Part shown: in pieces, positions 52,507-60,657 of the stretch
Layout of the letters: each line of letters begins with the position of its first letter
Position numbering within the stretch: position 1 is the first letter of the stretch
Assembly (NCBI RefSeq): GCF_030345695.1
Contig: NZ_JAUASV010000014.1
Coordinates: 25,303-89,302, forward strand
Reading direction: 5' to 3'
Origin: Galbitalea sp. SE-J8
GTDB taxonomy: Bacteria > Actinomycetota > Actinomycetes > Actinomycetales > Microbacteriaceae
Length of the DNA: 64,000 nucleotides
Program-made: the position numbers and the translations under genes
The notes under the pieces: model-generated
What the model saw: the letters and a program-made list of their open reading frames with translations, nothing else
What the model was told of the DNA's origin: nothing
Databases searched by the model: none

Positions 52507-53127
52507 TCAGGAGCGGTCGGCGGGCCGATCCGACGGCGCGTCCGGATGGGCGTCGCGGTGCAGCGCCTCGGTGCCGCGGAACACCCACACCGCATACGTG
52601 GTGTCGGCGATCGCGTGCATCGCGGCTCCGATCGCGACGAGGGTCACGCTCGCGGGCAGCAGCCACGGCGCGTCCGAGCGGATCGCGGCGGCGAGCAGCA
52701 CGAGCGGGAAGCCGATCATGAGCACCGCCGTGCGCACGCGGCCGAGCGCGCTCACCGGCACGGCCGGCGGTCGCTTGACCAGGAGAGCGGCGAGCAGCAG
52801 CAGGTCGGCCGCGACGAACACGATCATCACCACGAGCGGGATGAGCCCGGCGACCGTCATCGCGATGCACACGATCCCCTGGCTGATCCGGTCGGCGATC
52901 GGATCGAGCTTCGCGCCGATCGCCGAGCGCATCCGGAACCGCCGGGCGATCTGGCCGTCGATCCAGTCGGTCACACCGAGCGCGATGAGGATGCCGAGCG
53001 CCGCCGCGGGCGAGTCGTCCACGACGAGGGCGTAGACGAACGCGGGCGTGAGCACGAGCAGGCGCGCGAACGAGATCACGTTGGGGATGGTCCACAGACC
53101 CAGCCCGTCATCGCGTGGCGTCGACAT
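52507..53127 (-). CDS. CDP-alcohol phosphatidyltransferase family protein
   Basis: 206 aa integral membrane enzyme. The catalytic motif D-x2-DG-x2-AR-x8-G-x3-D-x3-D is complete (Asp54, Asp57-Gly58, Ala61-Arg62, Gly71, Asp75, Asp79). Six membrane helices. Resembles phosphatidylglycerophosphate or cardiolipin synthase of actinobacteria; the exact alcohol is unclear. ATG 53125-53127. Transcribed alone, 127 bp upstream of the tetR gene and divergent from the desaturase. Confidence 0.92.
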   Translation of the reverse strand: MSTPRDDGLGLWTIPNVISFARLLVLTPAFVYALVVDDSPAAALGILIALGVTDWIDGQIARRFRMRSAIGAKLDPIADRISQGIVCIAMTVAGLIPLVVMIVFVAADLLLLAALLVKRPPAVPVSALGRVRTAVLMIGFPLVLLAAAIRSDAPWLLPASVTLVAIGAAMHAIADTTYAVWVFRGTEALHRDAHPDAPSDRPADRS

Positions 53128-53317
53128 CCGCCTCCCTCGTGCGTTCCGCAGGCATGACGCTACCGGGCGCGTCGACGCATCGGAACGCCCACGGGCGGAT
53201 GTCGGCGCGAGTCGCAGGCCCGCGTCGAGGATGCCGGCGTCGGACTCCGGAAGCGATGCTGCGGGTTCCGCGCCGATCTGCTCGCGGGGCTTGTGCGTCG
53301 CGACGGCGGGTCCTTAC

Positions 53318-53344
53318 CGTTCGGGCAAGGACCCCCAGACCTCG
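53318..53344. promoter_or_regulatory. 27-bp inverted repeat before the desaturase
   Basis: GGGTCCTT and AAGGACCC with 11 bp between them, 44 bp before the desaturase ATG. The spacer contains TACCGTTCGG, itself partly symmetrical, and TACCGT could serve as -10. Placed as a repressor site for a membrane-fluidity or fatty-acid sensor; regulator unknown. Confidence 0.5.
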
Positions 53345-53387
53345 GTTCCTCTCCGCCGGCTCCGGCCTCTCGTCATCGAGGTTCACC

Positions 53388-54515
53388 ATGGTCCCCACCA
53401 CCGCCCCACCATCCGGATCGACCGCCGCGCGCCCGAAGCCGGCCGAGTCGAAGCCGGCCGAGTCGAGGCCGGCCCGCTCGTCGCCGTCGAGCGACTACAC
53501 GCGGCTCGCGGCGACCGTGCGCGAAGCCGGTCTGCTGCGGCGCCGGTACGGCTACTACTGGACCCGGCTCGCCGCCGTGCCCCTCTCCATCGGCGCGGCG
53601 ATCGCGCTGTTCATCGGCATCGGGGACAGTTGGTGGCAGCTGTTCACGGCGGCCGCCTTCGGCATCCTGTTCACGCAGACCGCGTTCCTCGGCCACGACG
53701 CCGCGCACCGGCAGATCTTCGCGTCGGGCCGCTGGAACGACTGGGCGAGCCTGCTGATCGGCGACCTGTTCGTCGGCATGAGCTACGGATGGTGGCGGCA
53801 CAAGCACACGCGCCACCACGCGAACCCGAACAAGGTGGGCTCCGACCCCGACCTCGGTGTGCCCGTGATCGAGTTCTCGGCGGCGCAGGCGCGTCGGCAC
53901 GGCCCCGCGCTGCGCTGGGCGATGGCGCACCAGGGTGCGTTCTTCTTCCCGATCCTCCCGCTCGAGGGCATCTCGTTGCACGTCGCGAGCGTGCGACGCG
54001 TGTTCGAGCGCGAGCACGTCGACCGCCGGGCCGTCGAGATCGCGCTCATGGGCATCCGGCTCGGCGGGTTCACGGCGCTCGTCTTCCTCGTGCTGTCGCC
54101 CGCGATCGCCGTGCTGTTCCTCGTCGTGCAGCTCGGAGTCTTCGGCTTCTACATGGGTGGGTCGTTCGCACCGAACCACAAGGGCATGCCCGTCGTGCCC
54201 GCCGGCGTCACCCACGACTTCCTGCGCCGCCAGGTGCTCATGAGCCGCAACATCCGGGGCGGCCGGCTGCTCGACATCGCGATGGGCGGCCTCAACTACC
54301 AGATCGAGCACCACCTGTTCCCGTCGATGCCGAGCCTGCACCTCCGCCGTGCCGCGCCGCTCGTCGCGGACTACTGCCGCACCCTCGGCGTGCCGTACAC
54401 CCAGGTCGGGCTCGTGTCGTCCTACCGCACCGTGCTGCGCTACCTCAATCGCGTCGGGCTGCGCGAGCGCGACCCCTTCGACTGTCCGCTCGCCGCACAG
54501 CGCCGGGCGCTCTAG
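53388..54515 (+). CDS. Membrane fatty acid desaturase, front-end-like
   Basis: 375 aa di-iron membrane enzyme. His boxes: GHDAAH (His103, His107), HKHTRHH (138-144) and QIEHH (305-309). The Q in the third box marks front-end/linoleoyl-type desaturases, but no cytochrome b5 domain is fused. Four membrane helices. The N terminus has repeats of PAES/KPAE before the first box. ATG 53388 has GAGG seven bases upstream. It introduces double bonds into membrane acyl chains; the position is not determined. Confidence 0.92.
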   Translation: MVPTTAPPSGSTAARPKPAESKPAESRPARSSPSSDYTRLAATVREAGLLRRRYGYYWTRLAAVPLSIGAAIALFIGIGDSWWQLFTAAAFGILFTQTAFLGHDAAHRQIFASGRWNDWASLLIGDLFVGMSYGWWRHKHTRHHANPNKVGSDPDLGVPVIEFSAAQARRHGPALRWAMAHQGAFFFPILPLEGISLHVASVRRVFEREHVDRRAVEIALMGIRLGGFTALVFLVLSPAIAVLFLVVQLGVFGFYMGGSFAPNHKGMPVVPAGVTHDFLRRQVLMSRNIRGGRLLDIAMGGLNYQIEHHLFPSMPSLHLRRAAPLVADYCRTLGVPYTQVGLVSSYRTVLRYLNRVGLRERDPFDCPLAAQRRAL

Positions 54516-54590
54516 CCCCGGCGCGCTCGGGACCGCAAGCCAACGGCCCGAGCACGTCAGACCGAATGGACTTCATCGACCGGCCGCCAC

Positions 54591-55256
54591 TCACATCGCG
54601 ACGACGACGTCCGATGACCCGACAACAGAAGGATCATGACTAGCCGCGATCACGGCCCCGCCACCGGACGCAAACTTCGCAATAAGGTCGACAACGCTCG
54701 CCGCAGCGCCCACGTCCAGATTCGCCGTCGGCTCATCCACGATCAAGACCTCGGGCGACAAGATCAATGCGCGTGCCAACGCGGCACGCTGTCGCTCGCC
54801 ACCGGAGATACGCGCCGGAAGCGAACGTGCAATGGACGCAATTCCGAGCGCGTCGAAAAGCTCGCTCGCCAGTTCGCGTGCACGATTCACCGCAGCGCGA
54901 CCGTCCGGCATGGCAGGAACGATGACATTCTCGACAACCGTAAGATCATCGATAAGACTCGAGTCCTGATCCAGCACTCCGAAATGAAGACGTCGGAAGC
55001 TGCGCCGCTCCTTCTCCGTCAGGACACTCACATCGCTCCCGGACCACATCACCGCGCCCGCCGTCGGGCGTTGCAATCCAGCAAGCACTCGCAGGACGGT
55101 GGTCTTACCGGAACCACTTCGTCCCGAGAAGCAAATCGACGAGCCCCCAACGACATCCAGATTGAGGTTAGAAACAATCGATAACCGAGAGCCGCCAGGC
55201 CGCTCGTAGGCGAGCTCAATACCGCTCGCCCCGATAAGAGCCTCATTGTCGGACAA
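54591..55256 (-). CDS. ABC transporter ATPase of a MacB/LolD-like system
   Basis: 221 aa. Walker A GRSGSGKTT (45-53), Q loop GVLDQDSSLIDDLTVVENV, signature ISGGERQRAALARAL, Walker B VLIVDEPTANLD, H loop SHD. Belongs to the exporter/extractor class that pairs with FtsX-type permeases. The TTG at 55254-55256 is the only usable start and overlaps the permease gene by 14 bases; a GGGGGGCGGG stretch precedes it. GC content and codon use are lower than in neighbouring genes, as for its partner. Confidence 0.88.
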   Translation of the reverse strand: MSDNEALIGASGIELAYERPGGSRLSIVSNLNLDVVGGSSICFSGRSGSGKTTVLRVLAGLQRPTAGAVMWSGSDVSVLTEKERRSFRRLHFGVLDQDSSLIDDLTVVENVIVPAMPDGRAAVNRARELASELFDALGIASIARSLPARISGGERQRAALARALILSPEVLIVDEPTANLDVGAAASVVDLIAKFASGGGAVIAASHDPSVVGSSDVVVAM

Positions 55257-57921
55257 GAACCCGCCCCCCTAGGGAAACTCCGAAAAGAACACCGGACGCC
55301 AACAGCTGTCCGCCAACTGCGATCGAGAGCAGGACTGACGCGTTATCACCCTCGGGACGCAAGACCAAAAGCAGAATCAGGTCGCCTACTGCCGCGAAGG
55401 ACACTGCGAGTGCAACCTGAACGACGCGGATCCGTCGTGCAATCCATGAATCAAGTCCGAGCATCCGCAGCACCCATTCAAGCCCCTCGCTCTGACGATT
55501 GGAGGCTGCGACACCAAGCGCAAGAAGGACGAAGACCCCCACCAGGCCCATCGCACCAAGTGCAAGAGTCGGACCAAACACCTCGGCCAGGACCGCACCA
55601 CTCAGTCTGGTGCGACCTGAGTCCCTCACCGCGTAATCCACCGCGGCCGACGTTGAGTAGGCATACAGGCCCGTCATCAAGATCCCGACCGCAAGCGTGA
55701 TCCACGTCCGCCACGTGGAAGCGACGCGAAGGGCCGTCAGCGCGGGAACCGAGAAGACACTTCTCACTCGCACCAGGTCCCTCGTCCGCACTGCCCCCAG
55801 TGATACAACGGTCGACAGCACCATCGCAAGACACACCGCACCCAGCACGAGCGTCGAAACCGACACAACGGTCCCGGCCCAATGACTCCACGCGCTCGCG
55901 CTCGCGCAGGCGCCAGCGATCAGTGTCACAGATACGAGCTGACGTCGAAGAAGCGATACCGCAATAGCAGCCTCGGACCAGCCCAACTGTCTAAGCAACG
56001 CACTCTCGCGTCGGCGGCGAACAGCGCTGACGGCAGCGGCCGAGCCAAATACGAATATCAGTCCGGCGCAGGTCAAGACGATCAGGCGGCGCACCAGATC
56101 GTTCATCGCGCTATCAACCCGCACCGCCGCCCCAAGGGTGGTCCATTCTTCCGCAACCACACCGAGATCCGCATCGCCAGAAGGAGACACGTTGTAGCCC
56201 GGCACATACACATCCACGGTCTCGGGCGATGAGCCGGCGACGACTCGCACCGAGAGCTTACCCAGCTCCGATATCCTGCGCGCCACGGAATTGATCGCGG
56301 CCCGACCGTCAGCATTGAACGACGTAACTCCTTTGACGCGCACCCTAACTGCGTCGATCGGACTATCGCCTCGCAGCGTCCGGCCGCCCTCGAGGTCAGT
56401 AATTGCCCCTGGTGAGTCAGAAATGAAATCCACCCCGGTCAAGTTCGAATCGACCGTCTGCCCGACCTTCTGCGGTGCGTTCGCCGCCGCCGCGACGATC
56501 TTGGCACCCGAGCCATTCGACAGCCCCGACGGGACATAGGAGATCGAGTCGACACCACCGTCGGTCAATTCTTTCGAAGTAAACGTTCCCACGGGCGCTG
56601 CCAATGGGATGCTGCCCTCTTTCGACAGAACAGTATTCCGATATGCCCGCGCTGCACCCAGCCCCTCGTCGGGGTTCTCGGTCGCAATCCGCCCCACACC
56701 GACGGGGCGCCCATCAGCCCCCACCACTCCCAAGGGAACAACTTCGACGTCACCCCCGACTCCTGTCCGCGAGGTCTTGTACGTTGGTGGCTCCGCAGCT
56801 TCCGCTTTCAGCGAGGTAAAGTTCTGATACAAGCTCCCCGCGGTCTCGCCGTCCCTGAGCTTCGCGCTCCCCAATTGAACTGTCACATCTGGATTCGAAA
56901 ATGGCACGAGAAGCGATGACACATCTTTGGCGAGAGTGCGATAGGGAACAAGGTCCGCGCTCTGGACGCGCGCAAGATCGCCCTCGTCTTTGATCGGGGC
57001 CGACCCGACGTATCGATCAACGTGAACCGTGAGCTTCAAGCGTGCCGCAGGCGATTCGTTGACAATGAGGGGTACGACAACCTCGGGTCCGTCTTGAGTC
57101 GCCGACGTCAACGCCTGCCTCTGTATGCTGAACTCATCGGAATCGACCCGAGCTGCCCAGTTCGAGGGAATTTGTTCAGATCGATCGGCAGGGAGATCGG
57201 CAAGTTGCTTATATACTCCCGCGGATCGAGCCTGGTCCAGTTTGGATTCAGATGCCGGATCGATCGCGACGATCGTGGTCGGCACCTGCGGCATCACGCC
57301 GGCGTCGATGAGATAGAAGAAGTCGGTCTGCAACGGTGAGTAGCTGGCTGGATACCCCGATCCTTGACTGGGATCGAGGGACCGACTCGTCCGTTTCGCG
57401 AGCGACACGAGCCCACTCACTTTCGAAACAGTCGCGTCGCCGAACCCCGTCGAGCGCGTCAATGAGCTCGTAATTCGAAACGTCTCGTGCCGATCGGCGA
57501 GGTCGCTTTGACCGTTCTCGTGGTCGTCCACAACCAATAGCGACGCGTTTAGTGGGGTAGAACGCAGTGAACCGACCACTCCGATCGGCGCAGCTACCTC
57601 TACGCCAGGCAAGGACTCGATCCTGTGCCACAGGTCCGTCGAAATGGTGGAGCCATGATGCGCTCCCAGAAAGTCAGTCGGAACGAGATCGTCCCCGGTC
57701 AGTGACCGGACACTGCTTCCGTCTCGCGTGACGAGAATATCGTACGCGCCCCTCCAATTCGAATTCACAGTCTGATCCGCGACCGTGGCGATCCGCTGAT
57801 CAGCCCAACCCACTGCGATCAAGGTGACGGCGAGGGCGACGGCTGCGGCAGCTTCCAATCGTGCCCGCCACCATCGTCGCGCGCTCAGCATGCGCGACGT
57901 GCACTGGCGGCGAATACGCAA
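55243..57921 (-). CDS. Very large FtsX-like ABC permease
   Basis: 892 aa. One N-terminal helix (about 23-42), an outer domain of nearly 570 residues with no family I recognise, then seven C-terminal helices (LIVLTCAGLIFVFGSAAAVSAV; VTLIAGACASASAW; VLGAVCLAMVLSTVVSLGAV; WITLAVGILMTGLYAYS; TLALGAMGLVGVFVLLALGV; VQVALAVSFAAVGDLILLLVL; VLLSIAVGGQLLASGVLFGV). FtsX/MacB proteins normally have four helices. TTG 57921 or ATG 57891 is the start; neither has a ribosome site. Low GC and more AT-ending codons than its neighbours suggest transfer. Substrate unknown; no lipoprotein or peptide gene is adjacent. Confidence 0.8.
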   Translation of the reverse strand: MRIRRQCTSRMLSARRWWRARLEAAAAVALAVTLIAVGWADQRIATVADQTVNSNWRGAYDILVTRDGSSVRSLTGDDLVPTDFLGAHHGSTISTDLWHRIESLPGVEVAAPIGVVGSLRSTPLNASLLVVDDHENGQSDLADRHETFRITSSLTRSTGFGDATVSKVSGLVSLAKRTSRSLDPSQGSGYPASYSPLQTDFFYLIDAGVMPQVPTTIVAIDPASESKLDQARSAGVYKQLADLPADRSEQIPSNWAARVDSDEFSIQRQALTSATQDGPEVVVPLIVNESPAARLKLTVHVDRYVGSAPIKDEGDLARVQSADLVPYRTLAKDVSSLLVPFSNPDVTVQLGSAKLRDGETAGSLYQNFTSLKAEAAEPPTYKTSRTGVGGDVEVVPLGVVGADGRPVGVGRIATENPDEGLGAARAYRNTVLSKEGSIPLAAPVGTFTSKELTDGGVDSISYVPSGLSNGSGAKIVAAAANAPQKVGQTVDSNLTGVDFISDSPGAITDLEGGRTLRGDSPIDAVRVRVKGVTSFNADGRAAINSVARRISELGKLSVRVVAGSSPETVDVYVPGYNVSPSGDADLGVVAEEWTTLGAAVRVDSAMNDLVRRLIVLTCAGLIFVFGSAAAVSAVRRRRESALLRQLGWSEAAIAVSLLRRQLVSVTLIAGACASASAWSHWAGTVVSVSTLVLGAVCLAMVLSTVVSLGAVRTRDLVRVRSVFSVPALTALRVASTWRTWITLAVGILMTGLYAYSTSAAVDYAVRDSGRTRLSGAVLAEVFGPTLALGAMGLVGVFVLLALGVAASNRQSEGLEWVLRMLGLDSWIARRIRVVQVALAVSFAAVGDLILLLVLRPEGDNASVLLSIAVGGQLLASGVLFGVSLGGRVLVRQ

Positions 57922-58077
57922 CTCACTGGACGCTCAGCAGAAACCCATGAAGACGAGCTGCTGACCCGATGGGCTTTCGCGTCGTTTTCTCACGAGATCG
58001 AGATTAGGTCTTCGCATTTATTCGTTCTGCCCCCAAAAAGGGGGTGTCGTCCCGAGCGCCCGTTCGACTGTCCGCGG
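57922..58077. other. AT-rich promoter region of the ABC pair
   Basis: Contains TAATCT on the minus strand near 58003-58008 as the best -10, AT-rich sequence rare in this window, and a CCCCC-AAAAA-GGGGG hairpin at 58030-58044 beyond the ANTAR gene. The lower-GC block that starts near 54530 ends here. Confidence 0.55.
58030..58044. terminator. CCCCC/GGGGG hairpin after the ANTAR gene
   Basis: A 5-bp G-C stem around a 5-base A (or T) loop, 34 nt past the stop of the GAF-ANTAR gene. It lacks a following U tract on either strand, so terminator activity is doubtful. Confidence 0.35.
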
Positions 58078-58791
58078 TCAGAGCGAGAGGCGCGCCTCGA
58101 GGACCGCGGTCGCCACCTCGCCGATGCGCGTCCGGGTGGAACGCGCGTGCTGACGGATGCGGGCGAACGCCTCGTCCAGGCCGATGCCCGCGGTGTGGGC
58201 GAGGTAGCCCTTGGCCTGCTCGATGACGATCCGGCTGTCGAGGGCGCGCTGCAGCTGCTCGCGCGTCCGGTCCATCTCCCGCAGCGTGCGCTCGTGGATG
58301 ATGCCGATCGTCGCGACGTCGGCGAGCGCCTGCGCGGCCACGGCATCCGGCTCGTTGAGGCCGCCCGGTCGATCGCGGAACAGGTTGAGCGAGCCGAGGG
58401 TCGCGTCGCGCAGCCGCAGCGGGAAGGAGTGCACGCTCACGAACGAGGCCCGTCGCGCGGCGTCGGCGAAGGCCGGCCACGCCTCGGCGACCGCGTCCAG
58501 GTCGCCGACCGACACCGGAGCGCCCGTGGTCGCGGCCAGGTAGCACGGCCCCTCGTCGGCGCGCAGCTGCATGAGGTCGACGAACTGGCTGCGCTCGCTC
58601 GTCGAGGCGATGACCTCGAGGCGGTGCGCGGCATTGAACAGCACGATGCCGGCGGCCGTCGCGTCGAACAGCTCGACGCTGCGCTCGACGAGCGCCTGGA
58701 GCAGGTCGACGACGCCGTAGCCCGCGACCAGCGAGTCGGCGAGGGAGACGAAGGTCTCCACGAGCAGTCCTTCGCGCGTGTGCGCTGTCAT
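58078..58791 (-). CDS. GAF-ANTAR domain regulator
   Basis: 237 aa. GAF sensor domain (about 20-165, ATAAGIVLFNAAHRLEVIASTSE, EGPCYLAATTGAPVSV, HSFPLRLRDATLGSLNLF) joined to an ANTAR RNA-binding domain (about 175-235, LQRALDSRIVIEQAKGYLAH). ANTAR proteins bind twin-hexanucleotide hairpins in mRNA leaders and prevent termination. ATG 58789-58791; nine bases separate it from the stop of the second ANTAR gene upstream, so the two are cotranscribed. Confidence 0.92.
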   Translation of the reverse strand: MTAHTREGLLVETFVSLADSLVAGYGVVDLLQALVERSVELFDATAAGIVLFNAAHRLEVIASTSERSQFVDLMQLRADEGPCYLAATTGAPVSVGDLDAVAEAWPAFADAARRASFVSVHSFPLRLRDATLGSLNLFRDRPGGLNEPDAVAAQALADVATIGIIHERTLREMDRTREQLQRALDSRIVIEQAKGYLAHTAGIGLDEAFARIRQHARSTRTRIGEVATAVLEARLSL

Positions 58792-58800
58792 CGGGCCATC

Positions 58801-59493
58801 CTAAGTCGGGTCGTTCGACGGCTCGAAGGACAGTCGCCTGGCGACGATCTCGCTGGCGATCCCGAGCACCGGCTCGCCCGATGCGTAGGCGTGCGCCGCA
58901 ATGACGAGCCGCGCATCCGTCACCGACACGCGCATCTGGGCGGCCACCATGCCGGTCGCCTGGTGCACCTCGCGCCGGGAGTGCGGGCCGTCGGCCGGCG
59001 CCGGGTCGACCGCGTCGAGATCGGCGACGGCGCGGCCGAGGATGACGCGCGCCGCACTGTCGGCGAGTGCGGTGCCGCGCGCGACGCACCCGGCGGACAG
59101 CCGGGTCGGCCGAACGGTGAACAGGTCGACGGCGCCGAGCGACAGCGCGCCGACGTGCAGCGGGAACGCGAAGATGCCGCGAACGCCCATCGACCGGAGC
59201 AGTCCGTGGGCGACCGGCCACCGTCCGCCGTCGATCGCGGCCAGGTCGCCCTCGAGCACCGGCGTGCGGGACGATGCCGCGAGCCAGGTGGGGCCCTCGC
59301 CGAGGTCGATGAGCATCCCGTCGACGCGGGCGGCGCGCGCGTCGCTCGCCCACAGCGTCTCCGTGCCGAGCGGGTCGCCGAGCGTCGAGACGGCGGCGCC
59401 GTCGACGGGCAGCTCGTCGACGAACGGCCGGTACAGGATGTCGTCGACGTCGCCCGGATCGCGATCGTTCATCCTGCCCGTCCGTTCGTCCAC
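58801..59493 (-). CDS. GAF-like ANTAR regulator, divergent
   Basis: 230 aa. The N-terminal GAF-like domain is diverged (GEGPTWLAASSRTPVLEGDLAAIDGGRWPVA, FAFPLHVGALSLGAVDLFTVRP). The C terminus is a short ANTAR domain (EVHQATGMVAAQMRVSVTDARLVIAAHAYASG). It starts at GTG 59493 or ATG 59472; a TAGGCT -10 box lies at 59523-59528 (minus). Precedes the first ANTAR gene in the same operon. Confidence 0.88.
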   Translation of the reverse strand: MDERTGRMNDRDPGDVDDILYRPFVDELPVDGAAVSTLGDPLGTETLWASDARAARVDGMLIDLGEGPTWLAASSRTPVLEGDLAAIDGGRWPVAHGLLRSMGVRGIFAFPLHVGALSLGAVDLFTVRPTRLSAGCVARGTALADSAARVILGRAVADLDAVDPAPADGPHSRREVHQATGMVAAQMRVSVTDARLVIAAHAYASGEPVLGIASEIVARRLSFEPSNDPT

Positions 59494-59560
59494 GGACCTC
59501 GACGTCCGCGAACCGTGCGCTCAGCCTAGACGGCCGCGGGGACCGCATCCCCGCACGGCG

Positions 59561-60445
59561 TCACCCCCAGAGCGCGGCCAGAACACCCGCCCGGGCGCGG
59601 CCCTCGGCGTATCCGGCGCGGGCCGCCGCCGGTCGCAGCGAGACGTCCATCGCCCTGCGGCCGAACAGGTGCTCGACCTCGTTCGCCGGCACGACCGTCT
59701 CGACCCGGCTGCCGTTCGCGCGGAGGTCGTCGACCTGCGTCGCCAGGTGCGTGCCCCAGTGCGACGGCATGAGGCTGCGACCGCCGAGCGGCGACAGCAC
59801 GAGCACCCGTTCGCTGCCGGCCGCGAGGTCCGCGTTCTCGGCGTTCGCGCGGTAGCCGCCGTCGAGGTAGCGGCCATCGCCGATCCGGTAGGCGTGCCCG
59901 CTCGAACAGCTCGCGGCGACGGCGTCCACGAGGTCGGCGCCCGCGTGCCGATCGAACACCGCGGGCTCGCCGGTTCGAGCGTCCACCGCCGTGAGGAGCA
60001 CCCGCCGCTCGGGCCAGCGCGCGCCCGGCAGGCGTGCGGCGACCGTGGCGCGCCAGCGTGCCGACCACGTGCCGTCGGATGCCGCATCCGCCTCGATCGC
60101 GGACCCGCCGAGCCGACGGCGGAAGTCCGCGACATCCGCGGCGGCGTCGATCGTGGCGGTGAGTCGGCCGAGGTGGTCGCCGACGGGTGGGACGGGACCG
60201 CCGCCCCGGTCGGCCTGCCGCCTCGGCGCGGCCGCGAGGACGGCGGTGTAGAGCTCGGGAGGGGTCGCGCCCGTGAGCTGGGCGGCGGCGGTCGAACCTG
60301 CGGAGGTGCCGATCGTCAGATCGGCCGCGGTGACGTCGAGGCCCGCGTCGAAGAGACCGGCGACGACGCCGATCAGCCACGCGTTGCCGGTGGATCCTCC
60401 GCCGCCGAGAACGAGCGCGCGCGGGGTGATCGGGGTGGTGTTCAT
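59561..60445 (-). CDS. Patatin-like phospholipase
   Basis: 294 aa. Oxyanion segment GGGGSTG (14-20), nucleophile Ser48 in GTSAG, and the aspartate of the dyad in DGGYRANAENADLA near residue 210. Cleaves acyl esters of lipids; no signal peptide, so cytoplasmic. ATG 60443-60445 has AAAGGCGA nine bases upstream. The long Arg-rich middle segment is typical of actinobacterial members. Confidence 0.9.
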   Translation of the reverse strand: MNTTPITPRALVLGGGGSTGNAWLIGVVAGLFDAGLDVTAADLTIGTSAGSTAAAQLTGATPPELYTAVLAAAPRRQADRGGGPVPPVGDHLGRLTATIDAAADVADFRRRLGGSAIEADAASDGTWSARWRATVAARLPGARWPERRVLLTAVDARTGEPAVFDRHAGADLVDAVAASCSSGHAYRIGDGRYLDGGYRANAENADLAAGSERVLVLSPLGGRSLMPSHWGTHLATQVDDLRANGSRVETVVPANEVEHLFGRRAMDVSLRPAAARAGYAEGRARAGVLAALWG

Positions 60446-60469
60446 GGGAGTCGCCTTTCGCGAAGTGCC

Positions 60470-60540
60470 GTGGGCGCTCCCGGTCGCGACTACCTCGGTC
60501 GCGCGAACGTGGACAGCAGGGAGCGCCCACTGACTACTGC
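60470..60540. repeat. 71-bp element with 12-bp complementary ends
   Basis: GTGGGCGCTCCC (60470-60481) and GGGAGCGCCCAC (60529-60540) pair perfectly around 47 bp in which GGTCGCG occurs twice. It lies in the divergent gap between patatin and the MFS gene. It could be a large hairpin in the patatin leader or a regulatory element. Confidence 0.7.
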
Positions 60541-60634
60541 GTTCATCGGGCTCACCTCCTCCGGTCGACGGCGCACGCAAGCCTAGACCGTCCTCCCGGC
60601 CGCGACACGCCTCGCGGCCCGCGGCCGCCGCCGA

Positions 60635-60657
60635 TATAGTGGACTGGGTGTCCACTA
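60635..60657 (+). promoter_or_regulatory. Leaderless promoter with operator over the start codon
   Basis: TATAGT (60635-60640) is seven bases before GTG 60648. TAGTGGAC (60637-60644) and GTCCACTA (60650-60657) form a perfect 8-bp inverted repeat with a 5-base centre that covers the -10 box and the start codon. A TetR- or MarR-type repressor bound here would block both polymerase and any leaderless initiation. No regulator gene is adjacent. Confidence 0.75.
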
